Assembly: GCF_030382115.1 (NCBI RefSeq)
Contig: NZ_JAUDRJ010000003.1
Coordinates: 6,914,121 to 6,939,395 of the forward strand
Direction of reading: 5' to 3'
Length of the DNA stretch: 25,275 nucleotides
Source: Nostoc sp. GT001
GTDB lineage: Bacteria; Cyanobacteriota; Cyanobacteriia; Cyanobacteriales; Nostocaceae
Within the stretch, counting starts at the first letter, position 1; each line of letters opens with the position of its first letter. Below the pieces are notes generated by a model. That model did not search any database. It was not told the origin of the DNA and worked only from the letters and a program-made list of their open reading frames with translations. Positions 15,644 through 24,127 of the stretch are shown piece after piece. Position numbers and translations under genes: made by a program.

Positions 15644-17563
15644 ATGACTATTATTAATACCCAATTTCCAATCGATCTCGGTGCTTACCAATTTTTAGCG
15701 CTTAATCCAGCAAATTCCAGCCTTACCGCTCAACAGCGAGAGGCTCTAAAAGCGAATATTCAACTCTGCCGGGATGCGATCGTCTTTTTTACGGCGACTG
15801 GCGCTGCTAGCGGGGTGGGTGGCCATACTGGTGGGCCTTATGATACAGTGCCAGAGGTAATGATCCTCGATGCCTTTTTTCGAGGGGCATCGGAGCAATT
15901 TGTGCCGATTTTCTTTGATGAAGCAGGACATCGAGTCGCCACCCAATATTTAATGGCAACGTTGCATGGTGACTTACCTGCCGAGCAACTTTTACGTTAT
16001 CGCCAAGCACATTCCCATTTACCAGGACACCCCGAATTAGGGCTAACTCCTGGTGTAAAATTTAGTTCTGGCCGCCTGAGCTATGTTTGGCCTTACATCA
16101 ATGGTGTGGCAATGGCGAATCCAGGCAAGGCTGTTTTCTGTCTCGGTTCTGATGGATCGCAGCAAGAAGGAAACGATGCTGAAGCTGCTCGCTTGGCGGT
16201 TGCTCAACATCTCAACGTCAAGCTGATAATTGATGATAATGATGTAACGATCGCTGGACATCCTTCTAAATATTTACCTGGTTTCACTGTCGCCAAAACC
16301 TTAGAAGGTCACGGTTTAAAAGTACTTCAAGGAGACGGAGAAGACTTAGACGATTTATACCATCGCATTTGTGAAGCCGTGAATACTCCCGGAGCGATCG
16401 CTATTATCAATAAACGCCCGATGTGTCCTGGTATTGAAGGTTTAGAAGGTTCCACTCATGGTCATGATGTCATTTCTGTAGATTTAGCACTTAAATATCT
16501 AGAATCTCGTGGACAAACTGCGGCTGTCGAATACCTTAAAAGTATTGAGAAACCCAAGCAAACATATACATTTCTGGGTTCCAGTGACAAATGGGGCGCT
16601 AACCGCAATGTATTTGGTGAAGCCGTGGTGGGTGTCCTCAGTCGCATGAGTGAGGCGGAGCGTAAAGAAAAAGTCAAGGTCATTGATAGTGACTTAGAAG
16701 GCTCCTGCGGTTTGAAGAAAATTCACGATACATACCCAGAAATATTTATTCCTTCCGGCATCATGGAACGGAGCAATTTCTCTGCTGCGGCTGGATTCGG
16801 GATGGAGAAAGGTAAGCAAGGTATTTTTGCGACTTTCAGCGCCTTCTTAGAAATGTGTATCTCAGAAATTACAATGGCACGGCTGAACTATTCCAATGTT
16901 CTGTGTCACTTTTCCCATGCGGGTATAGATGATATGGCAGATAATACCTGCCACTTCGGTTTGAACAATATGTTTGCCGACAATGGCTTGGATGATGGCT
17001 ACCAAACACAGTTGTACTTCCCAGCAGATATTAATCAAATGACAGCTTGTGTAGAAGCCATATTCTTTGAGCCTGGACTGCGGTTTATTTTCTCAACCCG
17101 TTCCAAAGTGCCCAATATTAAAGACAGCAATGGTAATGACTTCTTTGGAAATGGTTACAAATTTGTTCCCGGTAAAGATGAAGTTATAAGAGAAGGGACG
17201 CAAGGCTACATCATCAGTTTTGGTGATGCTCTCTACCGTTCTCTAGATGCTGTAGAACGTCTGAAGCAAGAAGGGTTGGATGTTGGTTTGATTAACAAAG
17301 CAACTTTAAACACCATTGATGAAGAAATAATTACCAAAGTTGGTAACGCTCCTTTTGTGCTTGTAGTAGAAGCCTTCAACCGTCGGACAGGCTTAGGTAG
17401 TCGTTTTGGTTCTTGGCTACTAGAGCGGGGGTTGACTCCCAAATATGCCCATCTCGGAACTCATAAAGAAGGTTGCGGCGGTTTGTGGGAACAGTACCCA
17501 TATCAAGGTATTGATCCAGCTAGCATCATCAACAAGGTGAAGGAGTTAGTTGGAAAAAGGTAA
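15644..17563 (+). CDS. Atypical transketolase-like thiamine-diphosphate enzyme
   Basis: A 639-residue enzyme with the three-domain transketolase layout. The ThDP/Mg segment is GSDGSQQEGNDAEAARLAVA (168-187) ending in DDND (197-200). Substrate-side blocks GVGGHTGGP (~57-65), FDEAGHRVATQYL (~91-103) and PGHPELG (~127-133) resemble canonical TKT motifs. Glu375 in SGIMERSNF aligns with the catalytic glutamate. The usual GEDGPTHQP motif is replaced by HAGIDDMADNTCHFGLNNM, and GDG by GSDG. It is somewhat short (usual ~660-670). It probably transfers a ketol unit, but on a different or unusual sugar-phosphate substrate. ATG 15644 is the natural start; no clear Shine-Dalgarno is seen. The divergent DeoR-family regulator suggests sugar-induced control. 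The cell presumably has a separate Calvin-cycle tkt. Confidence 0.82.
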   Translation: MTIINTQFPIDLGAYQFLALNPANSSLTAQQREALKANIQLCRDAIVFFTATGAASGVGGHTGGPYDTVPEVMILDAFFRGASEQFVPIFFDEAGHRVATQYLMATLHGDLPAEQLLRYRQAHSHLPGHPELGLTPGVKFSSGRLSYVWPYINGVAMANPGKAVFCLGSDGSQQEGNDAEAARLAVAQHLNVKLIIDDNDVTIAGHPSKYLPGFTVAKTLEGHGLKVLQGDGEDLDDLYHRICEAVNTPGAIAIINKRPMCPGIEGLEGSTHGHDVISVDLALKYLESRGQTAAVEYLKSIEKPKQTYTFLGSSDKWGANRNVFGEAVVGVLSRMSEAERKEKVKVIDSDLEGSCGLKKIHDTYPEIFIPSGIMERSNFSAAAGFGMEKGKQGIFATFSAFLEMCISEITMARLNYSNVLCHFSHAGIDDMADNTCHFGLNNMFADNGLDDGYQTQLYFPADINQMTACVEAIFFEPGLRFIFSTRSKVPNIKDSNGNDFFGNGYKFVPGKDEVIREGTQGYIISFGDALYRSLDAVERLKQEGLDVGLINKATLNTIDEEIITKVGNAPFVLVVEAFNRRTGLGSRFGSWLLERGLTPKYAHLGTHKEGCGGLWEQYPYQGIDPASIINKVKELVGKR

Positions 17564-17893
17564 TTCATTTATTAGGGCATAGCGCATAGCAGGGGGGCAG
17601 CACTTCGGCTACGCTCAGTGACTCGAGGAGCAGGGGAGCAGGGGAGCCTTTCTGGGGCAGGTTTTTTTTGATTAGACAAATTTTTGGGATTTTAAAACCA
17701 AAACCATTGTCTGAGAACTTAAAACTACGTTCAATAATTGAGAACATTCTCAACTATTTATCGAAAGCCTAAAAGCCTGCCCTTGAAAGAGCAGGGGAGC
17801 AGGGGAGAAGTGGCAGTAAATTTTTCCTCTCTGCCCCTCTGCCCCTCTGCCTCTCTGCTTCCCTGCCTCTTCTCCATGCTCAATTCTCAATTT
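17564..17893. other. 330-bp repeat-rich gap after the transketolase-like gene
   Basis: It holds GC-skewed tandem units of the GAGCAGGG type at ~17625-17648, a segment with CACTTCGGCTACGCTCAGTG of the dispersed-repeat type, an AT-rich centre, and the large repeat copy at 17791-17856. No coding sequence or clear terminator was found. Confidence 0.5.
17791..17856 (-). repeat. Dispersed GC-skewed repeat, copy B (inverted partner at 14340)
   Basis: On the minus strand this reads GAGAGGCAGAGGGGCAGAGG..., then TTACTGCCACTTCTCCCC, then TGCTCCCCTGC. It matches copy A over about 65 bases with a handful of substitutions. Together the copies bracket 14.4-17.8 kb. Confidence 0.85.
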
Positions 17894-18760
17894 TTATTTA
17901 GTTTTGGGTAGAGGTTGACCAAACTCGATTACCTGGGGTTCGGGATCATTGGGGATTGTTGGAACTGGAAATTCCGACATCCCGAAAGGAGGAATGTTAT
18001 TTAAATTGCCGGGTTGATTTGGGAAAGAAGGAGGGGGAAGACTCAAAGCAGGTTGTTGAGAGGATGTATTTGGAGTTAAAGGAGGCACAGTCACAAAAGG
18101 CTGCCCTGAGTTAGTAGTAATTGTTGAGGGCAGTTCATTGGATGGAGGCGGAACTGTGAGTAAGGGGGATTGTGGGTTAGTAGTTACCGGTAGGTTATTA
18201 GGCGGCTTTTGGAGCGTTTGAGGTTGTTTTTTGGCTGAAGGAGGGGAACTTCCTGACTTTACGGCTGTAGTTTTACCAGAAATAACCGGACGTAATACCC
18301 AGCGAGTGGAATTTTTTCGGGAAACGGGTTGCAGTTGTACCTTTTTGGGATTAAAAACAGCCCCTGCTGCTAAATCTAAGACAATACGTGTATCGTTTGC
18401 GTTGAGTTGAGAAATGCGAATGCTTTTGATTGCTCCAGAATAATTTTGTTGCGTGGTAACTTTGCCCAACTTAGTATTCGGTAAATCTACAACCAAACGA
18501 GAGGGTTGAGCTAAATAGAAATAACGAGGGGTTGTGGCTGCTGAGAGAGTGATTTCGAGTTGCTGTGTCTTGGGAGAAAAACGCCAATTATTTAGCTTTG
18601 CCCCTGGTGTAGCAGCAGTAGTGAAAGTTTCGAGGGCGATCGCTGCATAAAAACTTAATATACTGATGCTAAATAACTGCTTGCCCCATTGATGAAATTG
18701 CTTAGTCTTTAGTCCCTGATCCATTCTGTTTATTTGCTCCATAAAACCCATACAATGCAC
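17894..18760 (-). CDS. AMIN-domain envelope protein with Pro-rich tail
   Basis: A 288-residue protein. A hydrophobic signal or anchor (~29-49) is followed by an AMIN domain (~53-145; LNNWRFSPKTQQLEITLSAA, PSRLVVDLPNTKL, IKSIRISQLNANDTRIVLDL). AMIN domains localise cell-wall amidases and secretin-type proteins to peptidoglycan. From ~162 to the end the protein is a low-complexity Pro/Ser/Thr/Asn linker with no catalytic domain, so this is a stand-alone targeting or structural protein rather than an amidase. The start is uncertain: ATGs at 18760, 18751, 18742 and 18724 are all possible. GGAG precedes the last at a long spacing. It is 71 bases downstream of the small exported protein gene, probably in the same transcript as the antiporter. 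Confidence 0.8.
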   Translation of the reverse strand: MHCMGFMEQINRMDQGLKTKQFHQWGKQLFSISILSFYAAIALETFTTAATPGAKLNNWRFSPKTQQLEITLSAATTPRYFYLAQPSRLVVDLPNTKLGKVTTQQNYSGAIKSIRISQLNANDTRIVLDLAAGAVFNPKKVQLQPVSRKNSTRWVLRPVISGKTTAVKSGSSPPSAKKQPQTLQKPPNNLPVTTNPQSPLLTVPPPSNELPSTITTNSGQPFVTVPPLTPNTSSQQPALSLPPPSFPNQPGNLNNIPPFGMSEFPVPTIPNDPEPQVIEFGQPLPKTK

Positions 18761-18793
18761 TTACATTGCTGTTTACTTCGCGCTTCCAATCCT

Positions 18794-18819
18794 GTAGACG
18801 CGATGAATCGCGTCTCTAC
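18794..18819. repeat. Palindromic repeat GACGCGAT/ATCGCGTC
   Basis: GTAGACGCGAT-GA-ATCGCGTCTCTAC contains a perfect 8-bp stem (18797-18804/18807-18814). A half-copy (AATCGCGTCTCTACA) occurs near 3966-3980. It lies between the small exported protein gene and the AMIN gene; no U-tract follows on the transcribed strand. Confidence 0.6.
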
Positions 18820-18831
18820 CAATCCCCCAAT

Positions 18832-19314
18832 TCAATTAGCTTTTTGAGGCACAGCAGTAAATTTCAGAGTTTGTGGAATACCATTTACGGTTAATTGACC
18901 TGTCATGTTACCTTTATCCACAAGTTGCATTTGAATTGTGACTGAGGTTAGAGGATCATTTTGGGGGCGAGGAATATTACAAAAGATTGATTTACCAACT
19001 TTTCCAGATAAATTTAATTGTTGATTTCTGAAGATGCCTGCCAGAGAGTGCTTTTCGTCAGTGTCGGCGTTAGCGTTTGCCGATAATACAGAGGCATTTA
19101 AGTAAATACCTGACTGCTCAATGTTTAACGTCAGAGTATCCGATTTTTCACAGTTAGGCAAATTCTCCGCTAGGGTTAGACGATAGCGACCGTTAACTGG
19201 CAAAGGAGCCTTGAGATTGTTTTCTCCGTAAACACTGACAGTTTTAAACAACAGTAGCACTGAAGTTATTGCTACTCCGTAAAAAGCCAAAGATTTCAAG
19301 TTGAAATGATTCAT
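18832..19314 (-). CDS. Small exported protein of unknown function
   Basis: A 160-residue protein that I do not recognise. Residues ~10-30 are a signal peptide or anchor (LAFYGVAITSVLLLFKTVSV). The mature part is beta-rich in appearance, with repeated polar/hydrophobic alternation (GRYRLTLAENLPNC, TLTLNIEQSGIYLNASVL, TSVTIQMQLVD, GQLTVNGIPQTLKFTAV), and two cysteines (C55, C112) that could form one disulphide. The pattern suggests a small lipocalin-like or beta-sandwich periplasmic protein, but this is inference. Its ATG lies only four bases after the stop of the antiporter gene, so it is almost certainly co-transcribed and translationally linked with it. Confidence 0.7.
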   Translation of the reverse strand: MNHFNLKSLAFYGVAITSVLLLFKTVSVYGENNLKAPLPVNGRYRLTLAENLPNCEKSDTLTLNIEQSGIYLNASVLSANANADTDEKHSLAGIFRNQQLNLSGKVGKSIFCNIPRPQNDPLTSVTIQMQLVDKGNMTGQLTVNGIPQTLKFTAVPQKAN

Positions 19315-19318
19315 ATTC

Positions 19319-21508
19319 TCAACTCCTCAGTGTTGGCTCTTGACTGCTAACATCAGGAAGCATAGAAGCCAGATGAGCGGTGACTTGACTGTAACGGCGA
19401 GCAATCAGCAGGGAAGAAGAACATTCAATGGCTAGTTGATCTGTATATCTTCCTAATGTTTGACGCTCGATACCCCAAGTGCGGCTAGTACCTGCAATTG
19501 TTAGGTCTACATTTTTTGAGGCTTCGACTACAGCTTGGATTGGATCTGGAGCTTGGACAATTTTGATTTCGATGCGATCGCGTACACTACTGGGTAATTG
19601 CTCCATCATCGTATTTAACTCGTAACTCAATTCATCTTTGAGGTGATTTTCGGGTACAACCTGCAAAACCTGTAATATAGAAGTTTCACGGTTAATTAGC
19701 AGTCTCAGAGCTAGTGTTAATGCCAAATCATCATGAATATTTGCCGAATAAGGCACTAACAAGCTTTCTAATTGCTCACTTCCCCTATCCACAAACACTG
19801 CAACATCGACTGGCGCAGTAGTGAGCATTTGACCAACTCTTCCACCTAAGCGGTTGCTACTAAAAGCTGGGCGATGCCATCCCACAAGAATTAAATCAAC
19901 TTGTTTGAGTGCGGCAATCTGTGCAGTTTCCCGTGCAACATTACTAGATATGCGAATAATGGGATGCACATGAGAGCGTGTTTCTACTGGTTCGAGAGTA
20001 TTAATCAATTCTTCTAGCTGCTGGCGGCGCTGGGCAATTAATCGGTCTGCTTCAACTGGCGTACTTTCAAAGGCATAATCTTCTTCAAATTCAATGAGGC
20101 TCAGAGGGTTAACAACGGCGGGATATCGGGAGTTGAGGGCAATGTTTGCTGCTAACTGTACCAAGCCTTTTTGGGTACTCGGATTCGCCACTGGCACCAA
20201 AATTCGGTAGGGACGAATAAAAGTTTCGGCATCAGTAGCGCTGGTAGCCGTTTGTGCTTCTAACTCCGGTTCCACCACATCTAACCTGATCAGTCTCTTC
20301 GGATATGTCCATTCCAGCAGTGGCGAGGTCATGAAGGTAGTTACCAATGCCATAATTACCAGCATGGTAAATATTAAGGGAGAAATTACTCCTAACTCTA
20401 AACCAATGTTTAGCACTATCAGTTCGGTTAAACCGCGCGTATTCATTAACCAACCGAGTGCTGAGGCTTCGCGTTTACTAACGCCACTGACACGCGCTGC
20501 TACATAAGTACCAACATACTTACCTGCGATCGCCACAGCTAAAACCAACCCACATAAAAGCCACAATTCGGGACGGTTGAGCAAGCCAATCTGCGTTCGT
20601 AAGCCACTGTAGGCAAAAAATATAGGTAGCAAGAATATTAGGACAAAATCTTCCGTTTTTATTGCCAATTCTCGGACTAAATCTTCATTTTTGGGCATGG
20701 CTGCTCCCAGCAAAAATGCTCCAAAAATTAAGTGAATCCCAATTAATTCAGTGATTAGCGCTGACGCAACTACTGCCATATAAATCCCAGCTAGCAGTAA
20801 TTGGCTGAGTCGTCCCGCACGGAGGTAGTGTTTGGCAAGGCGTTGCAGGAACCAACGACCTGCGGTCAACATCAAGCCGATGTAAACTATACTGGCGATA
20901 ATTGTCGGTACAGCACCAGCAAAGTCACCAGTTCGCGCAACTGCGATCGCAACTGCCAAGAGACACCAAGCTGTCACATCATCCACTGCTGCACAAGTTA
21001 ACGCCAACGTTCCTAAACGCGTTCCTTGTAAATTGTTTTCAGTAATGATTCGCGCCAACACAGGAAAGGCAGTAATCGACATCGCCGCCCCTAAAAATAA
21101 AGCAAAGGCGGTGAATGATACACTTGCATTAGAAACTAGGGGATAAAGTATCACCGCTAGCAATGTTCCTAGAGAAAACGGCACCAAAATGCTGACATGA
21201 GAAGTTAAAATTGCTACTTCTAATTGGCCGCCGAGGTATTTGGGATTTAGTTCTAACCCAATCAGAAACATGAAAAATATTAGTCCCACCTGAGACAAAA
21301 CATTCAGAAAAGGAAAAGTTTCTGGTGGAAACAAGGTAACTGCTAGATGGGGAGCAACTAAACCAAATAAAGATGGGCCGAGCATAATTCCGGCGACAAT
21401 CTCACCAATTACTAGCGGTTGCTTAATAGAACGAAATGCTAGACCTACTACCCGTGAAAGTCCAATAACAATCAGCACCTCAACCAGAACGAGAATAACT
21501 ATGTGCAT
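19319..21508 (-). CDS. CPA2 cation/proton antiporter with USP-like C-terminal tail
   Basis: A 729-residue protein. Residues 1-~400 form the monovalent cation:proton antiporter-2 membrane domain with about 12-13 spans. Asp176-Asp177 in CAAVDDVTAW is the ion-binding DD pair of electrogenic NapA-like antiporters; ITAFPVLARI and LMNTRGLTELIVLNIGLELG are other family blocks. From ~432 there are two universal-stress-protein-like domains (RILVPVANPSTQKGL to ~570; LESLLVPYSANIHDD to ~710) that probably sense nucleotide or regulate transport. It likely exchanges Na+ or K+ for H+ in the plasma or thylakoid membrane. TGAGG lies just before the ATG. It heads a likely operon with the small exported protein and the AMIN gene. 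A kef or nha symbol cannot be assigned with confidence. Confidence 0.9.
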   Translation of the reverse strand: MHIVILVLVEVLIVIGLSRVVGLAFRSIKQPLVIGEIVAGIMLGPSLFGLVAPHLAVTLFPPETFPFLNVLSQVGLIFFMFLIGLELNPKYLGGQLEVAILTSHVSILVPFSLGTLLAVILYPLVSNASVSFTAFALFLGAAMSITAFPVLARIITENNLQGTRLGTLALTCAAVDDVTAWCLLAVAIAVARTGDFAGAVPTIIASIVYIGLMLTAGRWFLQRLAKHYLRAGRLSQLLLAGIYMAVVASALITELIGIHLIFGAFLLGAAMPKNEDLVRELAIKTEDFVLIFLLPIFFAYSGLRTQIGLLNRPELWLLCGLVLAVAIAGKYVGTYVAARVSGVSKREASALGWLMNTRGLTELIVLNIGLELGVISPLIFTMLVIMALVTTFMTSPLLEWTYPKRLIRLDVVEPELEAQTATSATDAETFIRPYRILVPVANPSTQKGLVQLAANIALNSRYPAVVNPLSLIEFEEDYAFESTPVEADRLIAQRRQQLEELINTLEPVETRSHVHPIIRISSNVARETAQIAALKQVDLILVGWHRPAFSSNRLGGRVGQMLTTAPVDVAVFVDRGSEQLESLLVPYSANIHDDLALTLALRLLINRETSILQVLQVVPENHLKDELSYELNTMMEQLPSSVRDRIEIKIVQAPDPIQAVVEASKNVDLTIAGTSRTWGIERQTLGRYTDQLAIECSSSLLIARRYSQVTAHLASMLPDVSSQEPTLRS

Positions 21509-21828
21509 GGTTTCCTCAAAATTAACTATCTGGTTTCCCTAAGATAATTCTTTAAAAGACTAGAAAATGTCAAGCTTGTTAAATACAACCAAGAGTAATT
21601 TGTGCTTCGTTGTTATATGAATTATTGTTACGATGCAGTTGCAGTCGTGAAACATAAATTTTGATGATTTTAGGAGCTACATCTTAAATAACCGAGAGGC
21701 TCAGATCCCCGACTTCTTGAAGAAGTCGGGGATCTTTTTGTTCATAACTTATTTAGGATTGCTATAGCCAAAGTCAAAACAGAGAATTTTACCCAATTAC
21801 TAGGTAATTAATTTTATATTTAACTTGC
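21509..21828. other. 320-bp gap between the two antiporter genes
   Basis: It contains a repeated GGTTTCC (minus strand, near 21510-21516 and 21531-21537) just upstream of the 729-residue antiporter, the strong palindrome at 21703-21735, and otherwise AT-rich sequence. No gene and no riboswitch were recognised. The gap implies that the upstream antiporter may be a separate transcription unit. Confidence 0.45.
21703..21739. repeat. Perfect 15-bp palindrome, terminator-like on the plus strand
   Basis: AGATCCCCGACTTCT (21703-21717) and AGAAGTCGGGGATCT (21721-21735) pair around TGA, followed by TTTTG on the plus strand. Both neighbours are minus-strand, where no U-tract follows, so it does not fit as their terminator. 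It resembles a dispersed palindromic repeat of Nostocales. Confidence 0.65.
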
Positions 21829-23115
21829 TTAAGTAGAAGATTTCTCATAGCTTGTACCGTGCAATAAAAAGGCAATCAGTGGTGATGCCATCAGAGTAGT
21901 AATGACTGCCATAATAACCATTATAGTGAATAAAGTTGGGGTAATTATACCTTGTTCCAGACCAATATTGAGGATGATTAACTCCATCAAACCACGAGCA
22001 TTCATCAGAGCGCCAATAGTTGCAGATTCGCGCCAATTTTCCCCCGCTAATTTTGCAGCCAACATACAAGCAACACCTTTACCGAGAATTGCGATCGCAA
22101 TAATTAATAGCGTCACTCCCCACAAAATAGGTGTGTTTACCAATCCAATTTGAGTGTTTAATCCAGAGAAGACAAAAAAGATCGGTAACAAAAAAGAAGT
22201 AGTTAAAAATTCCGTATATTGGCGAATTTGTTGAGCGAATTCTCCCCGTGGTGTCACTGCTCCCAACACAAAAGCCCCGAATATTGCATAGATACCTGTA
22301 ACATCGGTAAACCATGCACAAAACATCAAAATTATCAACATTAAAGTCAGGGTTTGTCTGTTCACACCTTCGCGTTTTGTCATGCGTGTGAACGCTTTCA
22401 GTAGAGGTTGACCGAGAAAAATCGCAAATAGCACATAGCAAATGCCACCACCAATTGCTAATATGGCAATGCTTAAAGAATTTTTCACGCTAGCCAGCAC
22501 AATCGCCAATAAACACCAAGCAACTGCATCATCTACTGATGCTGCACCTAAAGCCAAAGTACCGAAGCGAGTTTGTGCAAGACCGCGTTCGTAAAGAATA
22601 CGAGCTAACATCGGAAAAGCCGTAATTGTCATTGATGCACCCAGATACAAAGCAGCTGACCAAGGCATAACTTTTGGTTGAAAAAAATCGCCATTGTGAT
22701 AAAACCAAAAAGATGCGATCGCTCCTAAAATAAAGGGAGTGATAATTCCAGCCGCAGATAACAAACTTGCACTTTTGATATGATGTTTTAAGAGTTTGGT
22801 GTTAAACTCTAAACCAATCAAAAACATATAAATTGCCAACCCAATCTGGCTGATAGCATATAAAATCGACATCGATGGATTGGGTATCTTGAGTCCGACA
22901 GCAGTAATGATGGGAAGCTTAGGAAATAGCCATTGCTGAAAATCTGGTGCAATCAATCCTAGAAGTGATGGGCCTAGCATTACACCTGCGATCATTTCGC
23001 AAACAACATCGGTTTGACCAAGATAGCGGCGTCCTATAATCGTGACAATGCGACAAGTTGCTAAAATAACTGTGAGTTGCAGAAATAGCTGAATAACCAG
23101 ATCAAAATTTGACAT
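21829..23115 (-). CDS. CPA2 cation/proton antiporter, membrane domain only
   Basis: A 428-residue antiporter paralogous to the neighbour at 19319-21508: the two share LGAxMxITAFPxLARI, VDD (Asp195-Asp196 in ASVDDAVAW), MNxRGLxELIxLNIGLE and EMIAGVMLGPSLLGLIAP-type segments. About 12-13 membrane spans fill it and it lacks the C-terminal USP-like domains. It is expected to exchange monovalent cations for protons; the DD pair suggests electrogenic exchange. There are 320 bases between it and the next antiporter. The two may be a tandem duplication after which only one copy retained or gained the regulatory tail. Substrate is unproved. Confidence 0.9.
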   Translation of the reverse strand: MSNFDLVIQLFLQLTVILATCRIVTIIGRRYLGQTDVVCEMIAGVMLGPSLLGLIAPDFQQWLFPKLPIITAVGLKIPNPSMSILYAISQIGLAIYMFLIGLEFNTKLLKHHIKSASLLSAAGIITPFILGAIASFWFYHNGDFFQPKVMPWSAALYLGASMTITAFPMLARILYERGLAQTRFGTLALGAASVDDAVAWCLLAIVLASVKNSLSIAILAIGGGICYVLFAIFLGQPLLKAFTRMTKREGVNRQTLTLMLIILMFCAWFTDVTGIYAIFGAFVLGAVTPRGEFAQQIRQYTEFLTTSFLLPIFFVFSGLNTQIGLVNTPILWGVTLLIIAIAILGKGVACMLAAKLAGENWRESATIGALMNARGLMELIILNIGLEQGIITPTLFTIMVIMAVITTLMASPLIAFLLHGTSYEKSST

Positions 23116-23680
23116 TGCACTTCCTTAATTTACGTCTCTGCATTGAAGAATCTCTCCAGACTCTAAAGTTTGTCCTGTTTTACTCATATATGACTACTAC
23201 ATCAGCACAAATGCCAATTTTGTAAACATAAGATAGCTGTTTGTAACTTGATGAGATACAACAGGCAATGCGTTGCTTTGTTTCCAAAGTCATCTTATTC
23301 TTAAGAACGCACACAACTGTACGTCAATACAACATATTGCATCCAAACTAAAACCGCCATATATGATTTTTTATGATTTGTTAATTTGCGATTTATAACC
23401 TTTTTCATCTATTTGAGGCACAATCGACTATAAGAGGATGTCTGAAAAGTTCTTTTATATACATCTAACCCTTGGAGATCCCCCTAAATCCCCCTTAAAA
23501 AGGGGGACTTTAAGACTCTTATTCCCCCCTTTTTTAAGGGGGGTTAGGGGGGATCTATAAATATTTGATACTTCTCAGACATACTCTAAAGACGTACATT
23601 TGTGCGTCCCTAACCTACAGTTGAATTACCTGAAAATTGCTATTATTTTTAATTAAACTAGTTTCTGAGAATTTTAAATT
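23116..23680. other. 565-bp AT-rich gap containing a MITE-like element
   Basis: Besides the inverted-repeat element at 23433-23587 the gap is AT-rich. It holds the promoter region of the 428-residue antiporter (23116-23432) and the tail end of the membrane-protein gene. No coding sequence, tRNA or recognised riboswitch was found. Confidence 0.45.
23433..23587. mobile_element. MITE-like element with 18-bp terminal inverted repeats
   Basis: AGAGGATGTCTGAAAAGT (23433-23450) and the reverse complement of 23570-23587 (AGAGTATGTCTGAGAAGT) match at 16 of 18 positions. Inside is a second, GC-rich inverted repeat: GATCCCCCTAAATCCCCCTT with AAGGGGGG...AGGGGGGATC, plus the local hairpin CCCCCTTAAAAAGGGGG. 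The total is about 155 bp with no coding capacity. This is the layout of a non-autonomous element, mobilised in trans by a transposase elsewhere if at all. No target-site duplication is obvious. Confidence 0.65.
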
Positions 23681-24115
23681 TTACAACCACTCCCCACCCC
23701 GAAAACGCCAACGAAGGAAGATAATTCGCATCAAGCTTTGGGAACTAATAAAAACTGCTAGCCACACGATGCTATAGTGCAATAAAAAAGCTCCTGGTGA
23801 CAATTCTTCTTTCGGTAAAGGTATTGGCAAGAAGCCAAATAGTTTGACTCCACAGAACACAAACACCAATTCCCATATACCAGCTAAGAGTTGATAAGCT
23901 GCGGGCCAATCTCTATCCCAACGGGATTTTTGTAGATAGTCATAAAGTACATCCCAACCTAAGCCAAAGATGGCGACATAAGCAAGTATCCAAAAATAAA
24001 CCGAATTAGCACCAGGGCCAATCCAACCCATGCCAAATGGCAAAGATACAAGTACGCCGATAGTTGCCAGTAATAATAATCGAGTTTGCCAGCGACCAAA
24101 TAAAGTTGGTGTCAT
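23681..24115 (-). CDS. Small multi-pass membrane protein, unknown function
   Basis: A 144-residue protein with four hydrophobic spans (~12-30, 38-58, 74-98, 108-128), linked by short charged loops (DYLQKSRWDRDWP, LPIPLPKEELSP), and a basic Trp/Arg-rich end (RWRFRGGEWL). I do not assign it to a family; it looks like a conserved cyanobacterial hypothetical membrane protein. The ATG at 24113-24115 gives a full-length protein. No Shine-Dalgarno is seen because the leader is occupied by a tandem heptamer array starting 12 bases upstream. Confidence 0.65.
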   Translation of the reverse strand: MTPTLFGRWQTRLLLLATIGVLVSLPFGMGWIGPGANSVYFWILAYVAIFGLGWDVLYDYLQKSRWDRDWPAAYQLLAGIWELVFVFCGVKLFGFLPIPLPKEELSPGAFLLHYSIVWLAVFISSQSLMRIIFLRWRFRGGEWL

Positions 24116-24127
24116 AGGAGTGCTGAG

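Noticed and set aside
21703..21739. Terminator of the 428-residue antiporter gene
   Set aside because: The U-tract is on the plus strand while the gene is on the minus strand.
23116..23300. Riboswitch (for example a c-di-AMP type) upstream of the antiporter
   Set aside because: No conserved riboswitch core could be recognised in the minus-strand leader.
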